From Zavarzinella sp. (GTDB lineage: Bacteria > Planctomycetota > Planctomycetia > Gemmatales > Gemmataceae), in NCBI GenBank assembly GCA_041399155.1, contig JAWKTI010000001.1, forward strand, positions 2,170,001 through 2,234,000: a stretch of DNA of 64,000 bases. The letters are read 5' to 3'. The notes beneath the pieces are model-generated. The model ran no database searches, had not been told where the DNA came from, and saw nothing but the letters and a program-made list of their open reading frames with translations. Below, one piece after another: positions 27,754 through 36,148 of the stretch (its first letter is position 1; every line of letters begins with the position of its first letter). The position numbers and the translations under genes are program-made.

Positions 27754-28530
27754 TTAATCGATGTTGGGAACCACCATACCATCGGCGGGATCAATCAGAT
27801 AACGCAGGACATCTTTGTCGATTGTCTTCCAACGGACCGTCCGTACGGAACCATCCCCCATCCCCACGCTTACGGTTCCATTGAAGTATGGGCCGCTTTG
27901 ATCGGGAACACCGTTCTTCGCATCGACCGTGGGGTCTTCCGGTTTGGTCCACGGCACCGCACGGGCACCTTCGAAGGTCATCAGTGTATTTGAAGTGCCA
28001 TCTTGGAAGCTGGTAATTTTCATTTGAGAGTTATGGTCCGGAAAAGCAGTTTTCGGCCCAAAAAATCGCTGATAAACGGTATAGCCAGGTTTTTCTGTTT
28101 TCACACGTGGCGACTGGTAAACCTTGGGCATTTTTTCCAGCAGCTTAATATTGTGCTTGGAATCCCAAGGTTCATCCAGTTTGAATTCCTTGAACAATGT
28201 GTCTTCTTCGATGTAAGGCAGTAGCAGCACCCGCCAACTAAGGAGTGGGGCACCTTTTTTGTCCACCACGTTACCCGGCAGATGGTTGTAAACATCATGG
28301 TAAGTGTGCATGGCGATGCCGAGTTGTCTCAGATTGTTCTGGCTTTTGGCTCGGTTTGCAGCTTCTTTCACTCGCACAATGGCGTTCTTCTTTAATAACT
28401 CCAGATCGATCGTTGGTTCTACCTTGATGCCAAATTCAACCGGGGCATCTTTGGTTTTAGCAGGCGGTGCGGCAAGGATGCCTGTTACCACCACACCAAA
28501 CGAAAGAAATACTAAAAACAATGTTTTCAT
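27754..28530 (-). CDS. DUF1559 family protein with signal peptide instead of pilin helix
   Basis: 258 residues from ATG 28530, where AGGAG lies nine bases upstream; a longer frame from 28566 is less likely. N-terminal signal peptide MKTLFLVFLSFGVVVTGILA, then a segment ending VKEAANRAKSQNNLRQLGIA, exactly the part that follows the type IV pilin helix in normal DUF1559 proteins. DGTSNTLMTFEGA and the C-terminal VGMGDGSVRTVRW are DUF1559 landmarks. Tandem paralog of the gene at 28582. No pilin methylation site. Function unknown. Confidence 0.88.
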   Translation of the reverse strand: MKTLFLVFLSFGVVVTGILAAPPAKTKDAPVEFGIKVEPTIDLELLKKNAIVRVKEAANRAKSQNNLRQLGIAMHTYHDVYNHLPGNVVDKKGAPLLSWRVLLLPYIEEDTLFKEFKLDEPWDSKHNIKLLEKMPKVYQSPRVKTEKPGYTVYQRFFGPKTAFPDHNSQMKITSFQDGTSNTLMTFEGARAVPWTKPEDPTVDAKNGVPDQSGPYFNGTVSVGMGDGSVRTVRWKTIDKDVLRYLIDPADGMVVPNID

Positions 28531-28581
28531 GCTGACGACTCCTGTTTTCATGTCATTTTTCCACATTACAGATGGGCTCGA

Positions 28582-29358
28582 TTATTCAAAATCCGGCAGG
28601 GGCATTCCATCCTGTGGGTCAAGTAGAATACGTAACGTTTTCTGATCGATTTTGTTCCAATTGATTGGTCTTACCCAGCCATCTGCAAAACCAACATTCG
28701 CTTTGCCGTTAAAATAAGGCCCTCCTTGCAGTGGGATATCTTTACCTTCTTCAACAGTGAGGTCATCTGGCTTTGTCCAAACTACCGCACGGGCACCTTC
28801 GAAGGTCATGATGGTATTCGAAGTACCATCCGTAATTGCGGCAAAACTGAGTTGCGAATTTGGTTCAGGTAATAAGGTATTTTTCCCATGGAATCGCTGG
28901 TAAACCGTATATCCAGTCTGAGAAGTTTTTACCAGAGGCGATTGATAGACCTTGGGCATTTTGTCAATCAATTTTGCATTGTGCTTGGAATCCCAAGGTT
29001 CATTCAGTTTGAACTGCTTAAACAGCTCTTCCTGTTCCAGATATGGCAGCAATAACACACGCCAACTCAATAACACTTTCCCATTTTTGTCGACGATATT
29101 TGCTGGAAAATGGTTCATCGTATCATGATAAGAATGAAAGGCGATGCCGAGCATTTTCATGTTGTTGGCACTTTTCGAGAGATTTGCACTATTCTTTAGA
29201 CGCACAATGGCGTTCTTATTCATTAATTGCAGATCGATGACGGGTTCCACCTTGATGCCAAACTCTTCAGGCTTTACTTTCACCTTCGCAGGTGGGGCAG
29301 CATCCACTGCTGATTGCAAACCCAGGCACATCGTACAACACATGAACAATCGAAACAT
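28582..29358 (-). CDS. DUF1559 family protein with signal peptide, paralog of the next gene
   Basis: 258 residues. Signal peptide MFRLFMCCTMCLGLQSAVDA, then KVKPEEFGIKVEPVIDLQLM, LKNSANLSKSANNMKMLGIA and LLLPYLEQEELFKQFKLNEP, which align throughout with the downstream paralog at more than half identity by eye. Conserved DGTSNTIMTFEGA and VGFADGWVRPINW. Like its paralog it lacks the usual N-terminal pilin-type helix. The pair sits 51 bp apart on one strand and probably arose by duplication. Confidence 0.88.
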   Translation of the reverse strand: MFRLFMCCTMCLGLQSAVDAAPPAKVKVKPEEFGIKVEPVIDLQLMNKNAIVRLKNSANLSKSANNMKMLGIAFHSYHDTMNHFPANIVDKNGKVLLSWRVLLLPYLEQEELFKQFKLNEPWDSKHNAKLIDKMPKVYQSPLVKTSQTGYTVYQRFHGKNTLLPEPNSQLSFAAITDGTSNTIMTFEGARAVVWTKPDDLTVEEGKDIPLQGGPYFNGKANVGFADGWVRPINWNKIDQKTLRILLDPQDGMPLPDFE

Positions 29359-29499
29359 TGTGAACTCCGAAACGGGCTTAAAAACATACCTTCGAAGAAT
29401 TGAATTGGTGACTCACAGCTAATTCGAATCAACTAGCGACTCATTTTGCCATATTTTCAAATTTTGCGACAGAAATTTTTCTGAAAACAAATGAAAAAT

Positions 29500-29958
29500 T
29501 TATGAAGACTTTGCTTTGGAAGCAGCAAAAAGAACGGCACCGGCCAAAACCAAGATACATCCTGCCACTTTGGCAGTGCTCAACGGCTGTGGGGCAGTTC
29601 GAAACCAGCCAAAATACTCAATCAGCAGCGAAACAGCCAGTTGACCGGCCACGACCAGTGGCAGAACCGCAACAACGCCAATCCTGGGTACCGCGAAAAT
29701 TGTTGACCAGACAAAAAATACCCCCATCAGACCGCCCAGCCAGATCCACCATGGGGAAGTTTTCGCCGCACTGACAAACTGGGTGGGGCGATATTCCAGC
29801 AGGCAGTAAGATATAGCAAATATCGTGCCGATAATAAACGATGCCAGCACAGCGTGCATCCGGTGGTGCAGTGCCTGACCCAAACGACCATTGACGGCGG
29901 CCTGCATTGCCAGCACCCCACCTGCAGCAAAAACCAATAAGTAAACCCAACTCTTCAA
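29500..29958 (-). CDS. YdcZ/DMT-type membrane protein
   Basis: About 152 residues from a TTG at 29958; the frame continues to 30096 (with an ATG at 30051) but the extra residues are unlike the family and would overlap the start of the divergent Hsp70 gene. Five hydrophobic segments; the first runs into FAAGGVLAMQAAVNGRLGQAL, the YdcZ (DUF606) signature, and the last carry AGCILVLAGAVLFAASKA. Likely small-molecule transporter. Start position uncertain. Confidence 0.8.
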   Translation of the reverse strand: MKSWVYLLVFAAGGVLAMQAAVNGRLGQALHHRMHAVLASFIIGTIFAISYCLLEYRPTQFVSAAKTSPWWIWLGGLMGVFFVWSTIFAVPRIGVVAVLPLVVAGQLAVSLLIEYFGWFRTAPQPLSTAKVAGCILVLAGAVLFAASKAKSS

Positions 29959-30049
29959 ATGCCTGACCAGAAAGGAGTTACGATAATGCCACTTCTTGGC
30001 GTCCCATCTGTAGAATAGTGGTTTCTGGTGGTTTAACCTACATTCAATC

Positions 30050-31897
30050 ATGCATACTTCCCGCTTTATCATCGGTATCGATCTGGGCACCACCAATTGT
30101 GCCGTTTCTTACCTCGATACAGGTTCCCCCGAGCCTAGCGTAAGCGATTTAGCCATCCCACAGATCGTGCGTGCGGGTCTGGTTGATGAACGCCCACTGT
30201 TGCCTTCCTTTTTGTACCTGCCGGGTGCCGGTGAACAGCCCGAAGGCAGCATGAAGCTACAGTGGGGGGCTAATCGAGACTGGTGCGTGGGAGAATTTGC
30301 CCGCAATTTCGGCTCGCAAGTGCCAAATCGGCTGGTCGCTTCTGCAAAATCGTGGTTATGCCATCCCGGGATTGATCATCGGCAGGCAATTTTGCCATGG
30401 CAGGCACCCGAAGGAAATCGCAAGATTTCGCCCTTTGAAGCCTGTGTGCGGTATTTACGGCACCTGGCAGATGCCTGGAACGCCACCAAAGCAGGCGATA
30501 ATTTAGAAAATCGCTTTGAAGAACAGGAAGTTTTCCTGACGGTCCCCGCTTCATTCGACCCAATCGCCCGCGAATTGACCGTCCAGGCTGCAAAAGAAGC
30601 TGGCTATCAGCATGTGACTCTGCTGGAAGAGCCCCAGGCGGCGTTTTATGCCTGGTTGGCTGGGAATCCGAACTGGCGAGATCAGGTAACTCCAGGTGAT
30701 TTGATTCTGGTCGTCGACGTGGGTGGTGGTACCACTGACCTGACACTGATTGAAGTGACGGAAGATGCAGGCAACCTGGCACTGACCCGCCTGGCAGTGG
30801 GGGATCACCTGCTGTTAGGTGGCGATAATATGGACCTGACGCTTGCCCACCATTTAGCACAAGTATTTGCCAGCAAAGGACATAAGCTCGATCTGGCACG
30901 CACCATTCAGTTGGGGTTCAGTGCTCGGCAGGCAAAAGAAACTTTGCTGAATCACCCAGAACAGACTTCGGCACCAGTCACCGTGTTGGGAAGTGGGCGA
31001 TCGGTGATTGCCAACACATTGAAAGCCGATTTACAGCGGGATGATGTGCTGCGGATCATTCTGGATGGCTTTTTTGCCCAATGCCCACTAACAGAATCGC
31101 CACAAAAATCGGCGAATGCAGGTTTTCAGGAATTGGGTCTGCCGTACGTCAGTGATCCAGCGATTACCAGACATCTGGCAGAATTTCTGACCAAAAATCG
31201 CGACTTTTTGCGTGAACGAGACTCAAAAGAAACCAAAAAGGTGAAAAGCTTAAAAAAGTCGACCCACGCTTTGCCTACGAAAGTTCTGTTTAACGGTGGG
31301 GTATTTAAATCCAATCCCCTGCAAGAACGACTGCTTACCGTGTTGAATGAGTGGGCAAAATCCGAACATACAGAAACAGTTTCCTCGCTGACAGGCAGCG
31401 ATCTTGATCAGGCAGTAGCTCGTGGTGCTGCCTATTACGGGTTGGTGCGACGTGGCAGCGGTATTCGCATCCGTGGCGGCACTCCACGCTCTTATTACAT
31501 TGGCATTGAAACGGCGATGCCTGCCGTACCCGGTTTTCCTCGCCCCATTAAGGCACTGTGCGTGGCCCCCTTTGGCATGGAGGAAGGCTCCCAGGTGGAT
31601 ATCCCCAGCCAGGAATTCGGTCTGATCGTGGGTCAGCAGGCAAAATTTCGCTTTTTGGCCTCCAATTTACGCCGAAATGACCATCCAGGCAGCATTATCG
31701 AAGATTGGGAAGCAGACATTGAAGAACTGGCCCCAGTAGCCACCACCCTGGAAGGTGCCGCAGGCCAGCTGGTGCCAGTCCACCTGCATACTAAAGTAAC
31801 GGAAACCGGCCAAATGGAATTGTGGTGTTTCAGCAGAGACAACCAGCACCAGTGGAAATTGGAGTACGATGTCCGAAATAAGAGTGCCACCACATAA
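30050..31897 (+). CDS. Hsp70 family protein (DnaK-like, divergent)
   Basis: 615 residues. N-terminal actin-like ATPase domain with phosphate-1 motif IGIDLGTTNCAVSY, VFLTVPASFDPIARELT, TLLEEPQAAFYAWL and phosphate-2 motif LVVDVGGGTTDLTLIEV. GVFKSNPLQERLL corresponds to the adenosine motif. The C-terminal ~150 residues (from RGGTPRSYYIGIE) resemble a beta substrate-binding domain, but no DnaK lid or EEVD-like tail follows. Planctomycetes often carry several such extra Hsp70s. Divergent from the YdcZ gene; function beyond chaperone-like ATPase unknown. Confidence 0.9.
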   Translation: MHTSRFIIGIDLGTTNCAVSYLDTGSPEPSVSDLAIPQIVRAGLVDERPLLPSFLYLPGAGEQPEGSMKLQWGANRDWCVGEFARNFGSQVPNRLVASAKSWLCHPGIDHRQAILPWQAPEGNRKISPFEACVRYLRHLADAWNATKAGDNLENRFEEQEVFLTVPASFDPIARELTVQAAKEAGYQHVTLLEEPQAAFYAWLAGNPNWRDQVTPGDLILVVDVGGGTTDLTLIEVTEDAGNLALTRLAVGDHLLLGGDNMDLTLAHHLAQVFASKGHKLDLARTIQLGFSARQAKETLLNHPEQTSAPVTVLGSGRSVIANTLKADLQRDDVLRIILDGFFAQCPLTESPQKSANAGFQELGLPYVSDPAITRHLAEFLTKNRDFLRERDSKETKKVKSLKKSTHALPTKVLFNGGVFKSNPLQERLLTVLNEWAKSEHTETVSSLTGSDLDQAVARGAAYYGLVRRGSGIRIRGGTPRSYYIGIETAMPAVPGFPRPIKALCVAPFGMEEGSQVDIPSQEFGLIVGQQAKFRFLASNLRRNDHPGSIIEDWEADIEELAPVATTLEGAAGQLVPVHLHTKVTETGQMELWCFSRDNQHQWKLEYDVRNKSATT

Positions 31898-31979
31898 TGC
31901 GGCGATAAATTTCATACAATAGTAAGAACTTGGATTACAAAATTTTGTGAAAAATCTTTCATCGAAGCCATTTCACCAG

Positions 31980-32006
31980 TTGACAGCAACAAAATTTCAC
32001 GATAAT
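31980..32006 (+). promoter_or_regulatory. Candidate infC promoter
   Basis: Perfect TTGACA at 31980-31985 and GATAAT at 32001-32006 (5 of 6), spacer 15; TAATTT at 17 bp is an alternative -10. The leader of about 75 nt contains GGGTG-9-CACCC and GCCA...TGGC inverted repeats. Confidence 0.45.
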
Positions 32007-32074
32007 TTTCAAGTAGATGGGTGTTTGAGTATCACCCCCGCCAGCGTGGTTGTTGGCAACATTGTTTAACTTTT

Positions 32075-32079
32075 GGAGG
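32075..32079 (+). promoter_or_regulatory. Shine-Dalgarno of infC
   Basis: GGAGG seven bases before ATC 32087. It decides the start, since the frame has a TGA at 32081-32083 and no ATG/GTG/TTG between that stop and the conserved IF-3 N-terminus. Confidence 0.8.
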
Positions 32080-32086
32080 ATGACTT

Positions 32087-32629
32087 ATCCCACCGTTTGA
32101 TCGAAATTCTCGTCAACCAGACAGAGACACCGTCCGCATCAATGAACAAATCCGATTTAGTCCCGTCCGCGTCGTCGGTGCTGAGGGCGAACAGTTAGGT
32201 ATTATTCCCACGTCGCAGGCATTAGAAATCGCCCGCGAATCCGGTATGGATCTGGTCGAAGTGGCAGCGCGTGAGCGCCCACCAGTTTGCAAGATCATGG
32301 ATTATGGCAAGTTTCGTTACGAGCAATCCAAGAGCAGCAAAACCAAATCCCACCAGCAGAAGCTGAAAGAAATCCGGGTGCGTCCGAAAACGGGCGAGCA
32401 CGATGTTGAAACGAAGGTGAATCAAGCGAAGAAATTCCTGGAACACCATGATAAGGTGCTGGTCAACGTGATCTTTCGTGGGCGCGAAATGCAGCACATC
32501 GAAGAAGGTCAGCGGATTATGCAGATGGTTCTCGAGCAACTTGCAGAGTTCTGCAAAATCGAAAAACCTGCATCCATGGAAGGCCGAAGGATGACAGCAT
32601 TGCTGGCACCGAAATCCAATAAAAGTTAA
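32087..32629 (+). CDS. infC: Translation initiation factor IF-3, AUC start codon
   Basis: 180 residues starting at ATC 32087. After the start the frame reads [61 protein letters not shown] and [17 protein letters not shown], the IF-3 signatures; the first ATG in frame (32246) would remove the conserved N-terminal domain. GGAGG sits seven bases upstream. Non-AUG starts (AUU, AUC, AUA) in infC are known in several bacteria and let IF-3 repress its own translation by rejecting non-standard starts. IF-3 binds the 30S subunit and checks start codons. Often followed by rpmI/rplT; here they are absent and speA follows. Confidence 0.93.
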   Translation: MPPFDRNSRQPDRDTVRINEQIRFSPVRVVGAEGEQLGIIPTSQALEIARESGMDLVEVAARERPPVCKIMDYGKFRYEQSKSSKTKSHQQKLKEIRVRPKTGEHDVETKVNQAKKFLEHHDKVLVNVIFRGREMQHIEEGQRIMQMVLEQLAEFCKIEKPASMEGRRMTALLAPKSNKS

Positions 32630-32681
32630 TTCACCAGCTTTCTCTTCGACAATAACACTTTATATTGCCGCGCTCCGAATG

Positions 32682-32729
32682 ATCTTCTTGTGAAGATTTC
32701 ACGCTAACGCTGTATTTTCGTGAAATCTT
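32682..32729 (+). promoter_or_regulatory. Two competing hairpins between infC and speA
   Basis: ATCTTC-TTGT-GAAGAT (32682-32697) overlaps the 5' arm of an 11-bp perfect stem AAGATTTCACG (32693-32703) with CGTGAAATCTT (32719-32729). They cannot both form. No U-run follows. Could be a regulatory switch for speA or processing structure after infC. Confidence 0.4.
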
Positions 32730-32850
32730 GAACTTACCACATTGATGCATGCTGGCAACCATGTATGATATGCCCATTATTGCTTGTAGTGTTACGGATT
32801 GTGTTGTGGGCAATCATTTTGTTGATTGATTTGATCAGGGGAACTGCTTG

Positions 32851-34788
32851 ATGGGAAAAATGTTGGATCGAGAATCTGCGGATGGACAGGAAGTTCGCCA
32901 ATGGAAGCTTGCTGACTCGTTCGATACATACGATATTCGGAGTTGGGGCAAAGGATATTTCTCGATCAACAAGAAAGGGAATGTTACCGTTCATCCCAAC
33001 AAAAAATCGGACGAATCAATCGATCTTCGACTGCTGATCGACGAACTGCAGGATCACGATTACAACGTCCCGATTCTGATACGCTTTGCAGACATTCTCC
33101 GCCACCGGGTGGGAGAGATTGCAGGCTCATTCCAGACAGCAATCGACGAACACCAGTACCAGGGCGGCTATTGCTGTGTGTACCCGATTAAAGTAAACCA
33201 GCAACGTCATGTCGTCGAAGAAATCCTCGATTTTGGTAAGCCGTATAAGTTTGGTATTGAAGCGGGCTCGAAACCAGAACTGCTGGCCGTGCTCGCGATT
33301 ACCGATGGCTCCGATACGCCAATCATCTGCAATGGCTTTAAAGATGATGAATTCATTAAGATGGTCATCCTCGCCCGCAAGATTGGCAAGAATGTCATCC
33401 CGGTTGTGGAAAAATTCAGCGAACTGGAATTGATCGTCAAGCATTCTGAAGAACTTGGTGTTCGACCGGTCATCGGTGTGCGCGTGAAATTAGCCACACG
33501 TGGGTCCGGTCGCTGGAAATCCAGTGCGGGCTATCGTTCAAAATTTGGCCTGACGATTACGGAAGTGCTGGAAGCACTGGAATATCTCAAATCGCGTGGG
33601 ATGGAAGACTGCCTGCAAATGACCCACTTCCACCTGGGCAGTCAGATTACCAATATTCGCAAGGTGAAAGATGCCCTGACAGAAGCCGCACGGATTTATG
33701 TGGAACTGTACCGGGCAGGTGCTGGCCTGAAACTGATGGATGTTGGCGGGGGACTGGGAATTGATTACGATGGCAGCCAGACCGATTTTGAATCGAGCGT
33801 CAACTATACGCTGCAGGAATACGCAAACGACGTTGTATCGCGGATCATGACCGTTTGTAACGAAGCTGGAGTGCCGCACCCCACCATCATCAGTGAATCT
33901 GGCCGGGCAGTGGTTGCCTATCACAGCGTACTGGTCTTTGATGTGCTGGGTACATCGAATTTTGACCGTTGCGAATCGCCCGCAGAACTTCCTGAGGATT
34001 GCCCTGCTCCAATCCGCGATATGTTCACCATTCACCGTGAACTGAACAAACGCAATTTTCTGGAAGGCTACCACGACAGCGTGCAGGCAATTGAAGAAGC
34101 CTTGAATCTGTTTAATCTTGGCTACCTTTCGATTGAATTGCGAGCTCTTGCAGAACGGCTGTTCTGGGCCGTCGGAAAGAAAATTCTGCGTCTGATCCGT
34201 GAAATGGACTACGTTCCGGAAGAACTGCAAAATCTGGAAACAATGCTTTCCGATACATACTTCTGCAATTTTTCCGTGTTCCAGTCGATGCCGGATTCGT
34301 GGGCAATCAAACAACTATTCCCGATTATGCCTATCCACCGCCTGAACGAAGCCCCCACTCGCCGGGCGGTATTGGGCGACATCACCTGCGATTCGGATGG
34401 GAAAGTCGATCAATTTATTGATCGGCGTGATGTGCGAAGTACCCTGGAACTCCACCCTTTCAACGGCGAACCATATTATCTGGCTGCGTTCCTGGTGGGT
34501 GCGTATCAGGAAATCCTCGGCGATCTGCATAACCTCTTCGGCGATACCAATGCGGTCCACGTGAATCTGACTGATGATGGCGATTACGAAATTGATGACT
34601 TCATTCCTGGGGACCGAGTGGATGAAGTGTTGAATTACGTGCAGTTCTCTTCTGAAAAGTTAATTGAGCGAATGAGGAAAGAGGTAGACAAAGCAGTACG
34701 TGCCCAGAAAGTAACTGCCCGTGAAGCAAAACAATTTTTACGCTTTTATCAGGAAGGGATGGAAGGGTATACTTACCTGGAAGAATAA
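32851..34788 (+). CDS. speA: Biosynthetic arginine decarboxylase
   Basis: 645 residues from ATG 32851 (AGGGG ten bases upstream; TTG one codon earlier ignored). PLP enzyme converting arginine to agmatine, first step of a polyamine route. Motifs: YPIKVNQQRHVVEEI with the PLP lysine, FHLGSQITNI, LMDVGGGLGIDYDGS and the C-terminal HPFNGEPYYLAAFLVGAYQE, all characteristic of SpeA-type (fold III) decarboxylases. Downstream sulfatase gene starts 37 bp after its stop. Confidence 0.96.
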   Translation: MGKMLDRESADGQEVRQWKLADSFDTYDIRSWGKGYFSINKKGNVTVHPNKKSDESIDLRLLIDELQDHDYNVPILIRFADILRHRVGEIAGSFQTAIDEHQYQGGYCCVYPIKVNQQRHVVEEILDFGKPYKFGIEAGSKPELLAVLAITDGSDTPIICNGFKDDEFIKMVILARKIGKNVIPVVEKFSELELIVKHSEELGVRPVIGVRVKLATRGSGRWKSSAGYRSKFGLTITEVLEALEYLKSRGMEDCLQMTHFHLGSQITNIRKVKDALTEAARIYVELYRAGAGLKLMDVGGGLGIDYDGSQTDFESSVNYTLQEYANDVVSRIMTVCNEAGVPHPTIISESGRAVVAYHSVLVFDVLGTSNFDRCESPAELPEDCPAPIRDMFTIHRELNKRNFLEGYHDSVQAIEEALNLFNLGYLSIELRALAERLFWAVGKKILRLIREMDYVPEELQNLETMLSDTYFCNFSVFQSMPDSWAIKQLFPIMPIHRLNEAPTRRAVLGDITCDSDGKVDQFIDRRDVRSTLELHPFNGEPYYLAAFLVGAYQEILGDLHNLFGDTNAVHVNLTDDGDYEIDDFIPGDRVDEVLNYVQFSSEKLIERMRKEVDKAVRAQKVTAREAKQFLRFYQEGMEGYTYLEE

Positions 34789-34825
34789 CGATCCCACTGG
34801 GATCATCACTCATCCGAGGAAGTTC

Positions 34826-36145
34826 ATGTCCATTCGACTCTCCATCATTTTGTTACTTTTCACTATTTCGTTTTCCACTGCTGGTGAACAACCGCCAAAT
34901 ATCATCCTCTGCATGACTGATGATCAGGGGTGGGGCGATGCGAGCTATCAGGGGCATCCCAAACTGAAGACTCCCCACCTGGATGATTTATCCCGCCGTG
35001 GGATTCGATTTGACAGGTTCTATGCTGCGGCACCAGTCTGCTCTCCCACCCGTGGCAGCTTTCTGACAGGCAGACATCCCAATCGATTTGGCTGTTTTCT
35101 ATATGGATATCCCCTGAAAACCGAAGAAATCACCCTGCCCCAGTACTTGCAGAAAGCGGGCTATCGCACCGGCCATTTTGGCAAGTGGCACCTGAATGGG
35201 ATCAGCGGCCCCGGAAAAGCAGTGCTGAAATCTGACCCACTGCACCCAGGTGTGTTTGGCTTCGATCGGTGGGTCTCCGCGTCGAATTTTTATGATCTTA
35301 ACCCCAGCCTGGGGAAAGATGGCGTTGCCACGGACTATCAAGGGGATGGTTCAGATATTGCTGTGGCAGAAACAATTAAGTTCATTGATGCAGAACAAGC
35401 CGATGATACCAAAAAGCCATTTTGTGCAGTGGTCTGGTTTGGAAACCCCCACTTACCACATAAAGCCCTGCAGGAAGATCTGAAGGCAGCTGGTGGCTCC
35501 CACTATCATGGGGAAATAATTGCAATTGATCGTGCCATGGGTACGATTGTCAAAGCACTGGCAGATCGCAGGATTTCCGAAAACACCATTGTGTTCTTTT
35601 GCAGCGATAATGGTGGTAAAGAAGTGGGTTCCACTGGCGATTTACGTGGCTTCAAAGGTTCGGTGTGGGAAGGTGGCCTGCGGGTGCCTGGTCTGCTGGT
35701 TTGGCCTTCAAAAATCAAACCGGTTGTTACCGCCGAACCTGCCTGCACAAGCGACCTATTGCCCACAATTCTAGATCTGCTGAACATCCCGCTTGCAGAT
35801 AAACGACCGATCGATGGTGTCAGTTGGAAGCCACTGATTGAAGGAAAACCCTGGAAGCGGGAAGGTGGGATCGGTTTCTGGCACTATGCTGCAGGTAAGA
35901 AAAACGCGGGAAATCAGAAATTTGCCATCGAAGTAGGACACGCCGCCTGGAACAAGGGGAATTACAAACTCCACCGCACCGCGAAAGGTGATTTTCAACT
36001 TTATGATCTGGTAACAGATCGACAGGAAAAGAATGATCTGGCTACCAAAATGCCCGATCTACTGAAGGAATATCAGGCGGAACTGACCACATGGCAGAAA
36101 TCAGTCGTCAACAGCTATCGTGGGCTGGATTATCCAAAGAAATAG
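34826..36145 (+). CDS. Secreted type I sulfatase (arylsulfatase family)
   Basis: 439 residues from ATG 34826 (GAGGA upstream; a longer frame inside speA rejected). Signal peptide MSIRLSIILLLFTISFSTAG, metal-binding NIILCMTDDQGWGDASYQG, and the formylglycine motif CSPTRGSFLTGR, whose Cys is oxidised by a sulfatase-maturating enzyme. DNGGKEVGSTGDLRGFKGSVWEGG is a further family landmark. It removes sulfate esters from an external sulfated substrate; planctomycetes carry many. No partner gene here. Confidence 0.93.
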   Translation: MSIRLSIILLLFTISFSTAGEQPPNIILCMTDDQGWGDASYQGHPKLKTPHLDDLSRRGIRFDRFYAAAPVCSPTRGSFLTGRHPNRFGCFLYGYPLKTEEITLPQYLQKAGYRTGHFGKWHLNGISGPGKAVLKSDPLHPGVFGFDRWVSASNFYDLNPSLGKDGVATDYQGDGSDIAVAETIKFIDAEQADDTKKPFCAVVWFGNPHLPHKALQEDLKAAGGSHYHGEIIAIDRAMGTIVKALADRRISENTIVFFCSDNGGKEVGSTGDLRGFKGSVWEGGLRVPGLLVWPSKIKPVVTAEPACTSDLLPTILDLLNIPLADKRPIDGVSWKPLIEGKPWKREGGIGFWHYAAGKKNAGNQKFAIEVGHAAWNKGNYKLHRTAKGDFQLYDLVTDRQEKNDLATKMPDLLKEYQAELTTWQKSVVNSYRGLDYPKK

Positions 36146-36148
36146 GCA

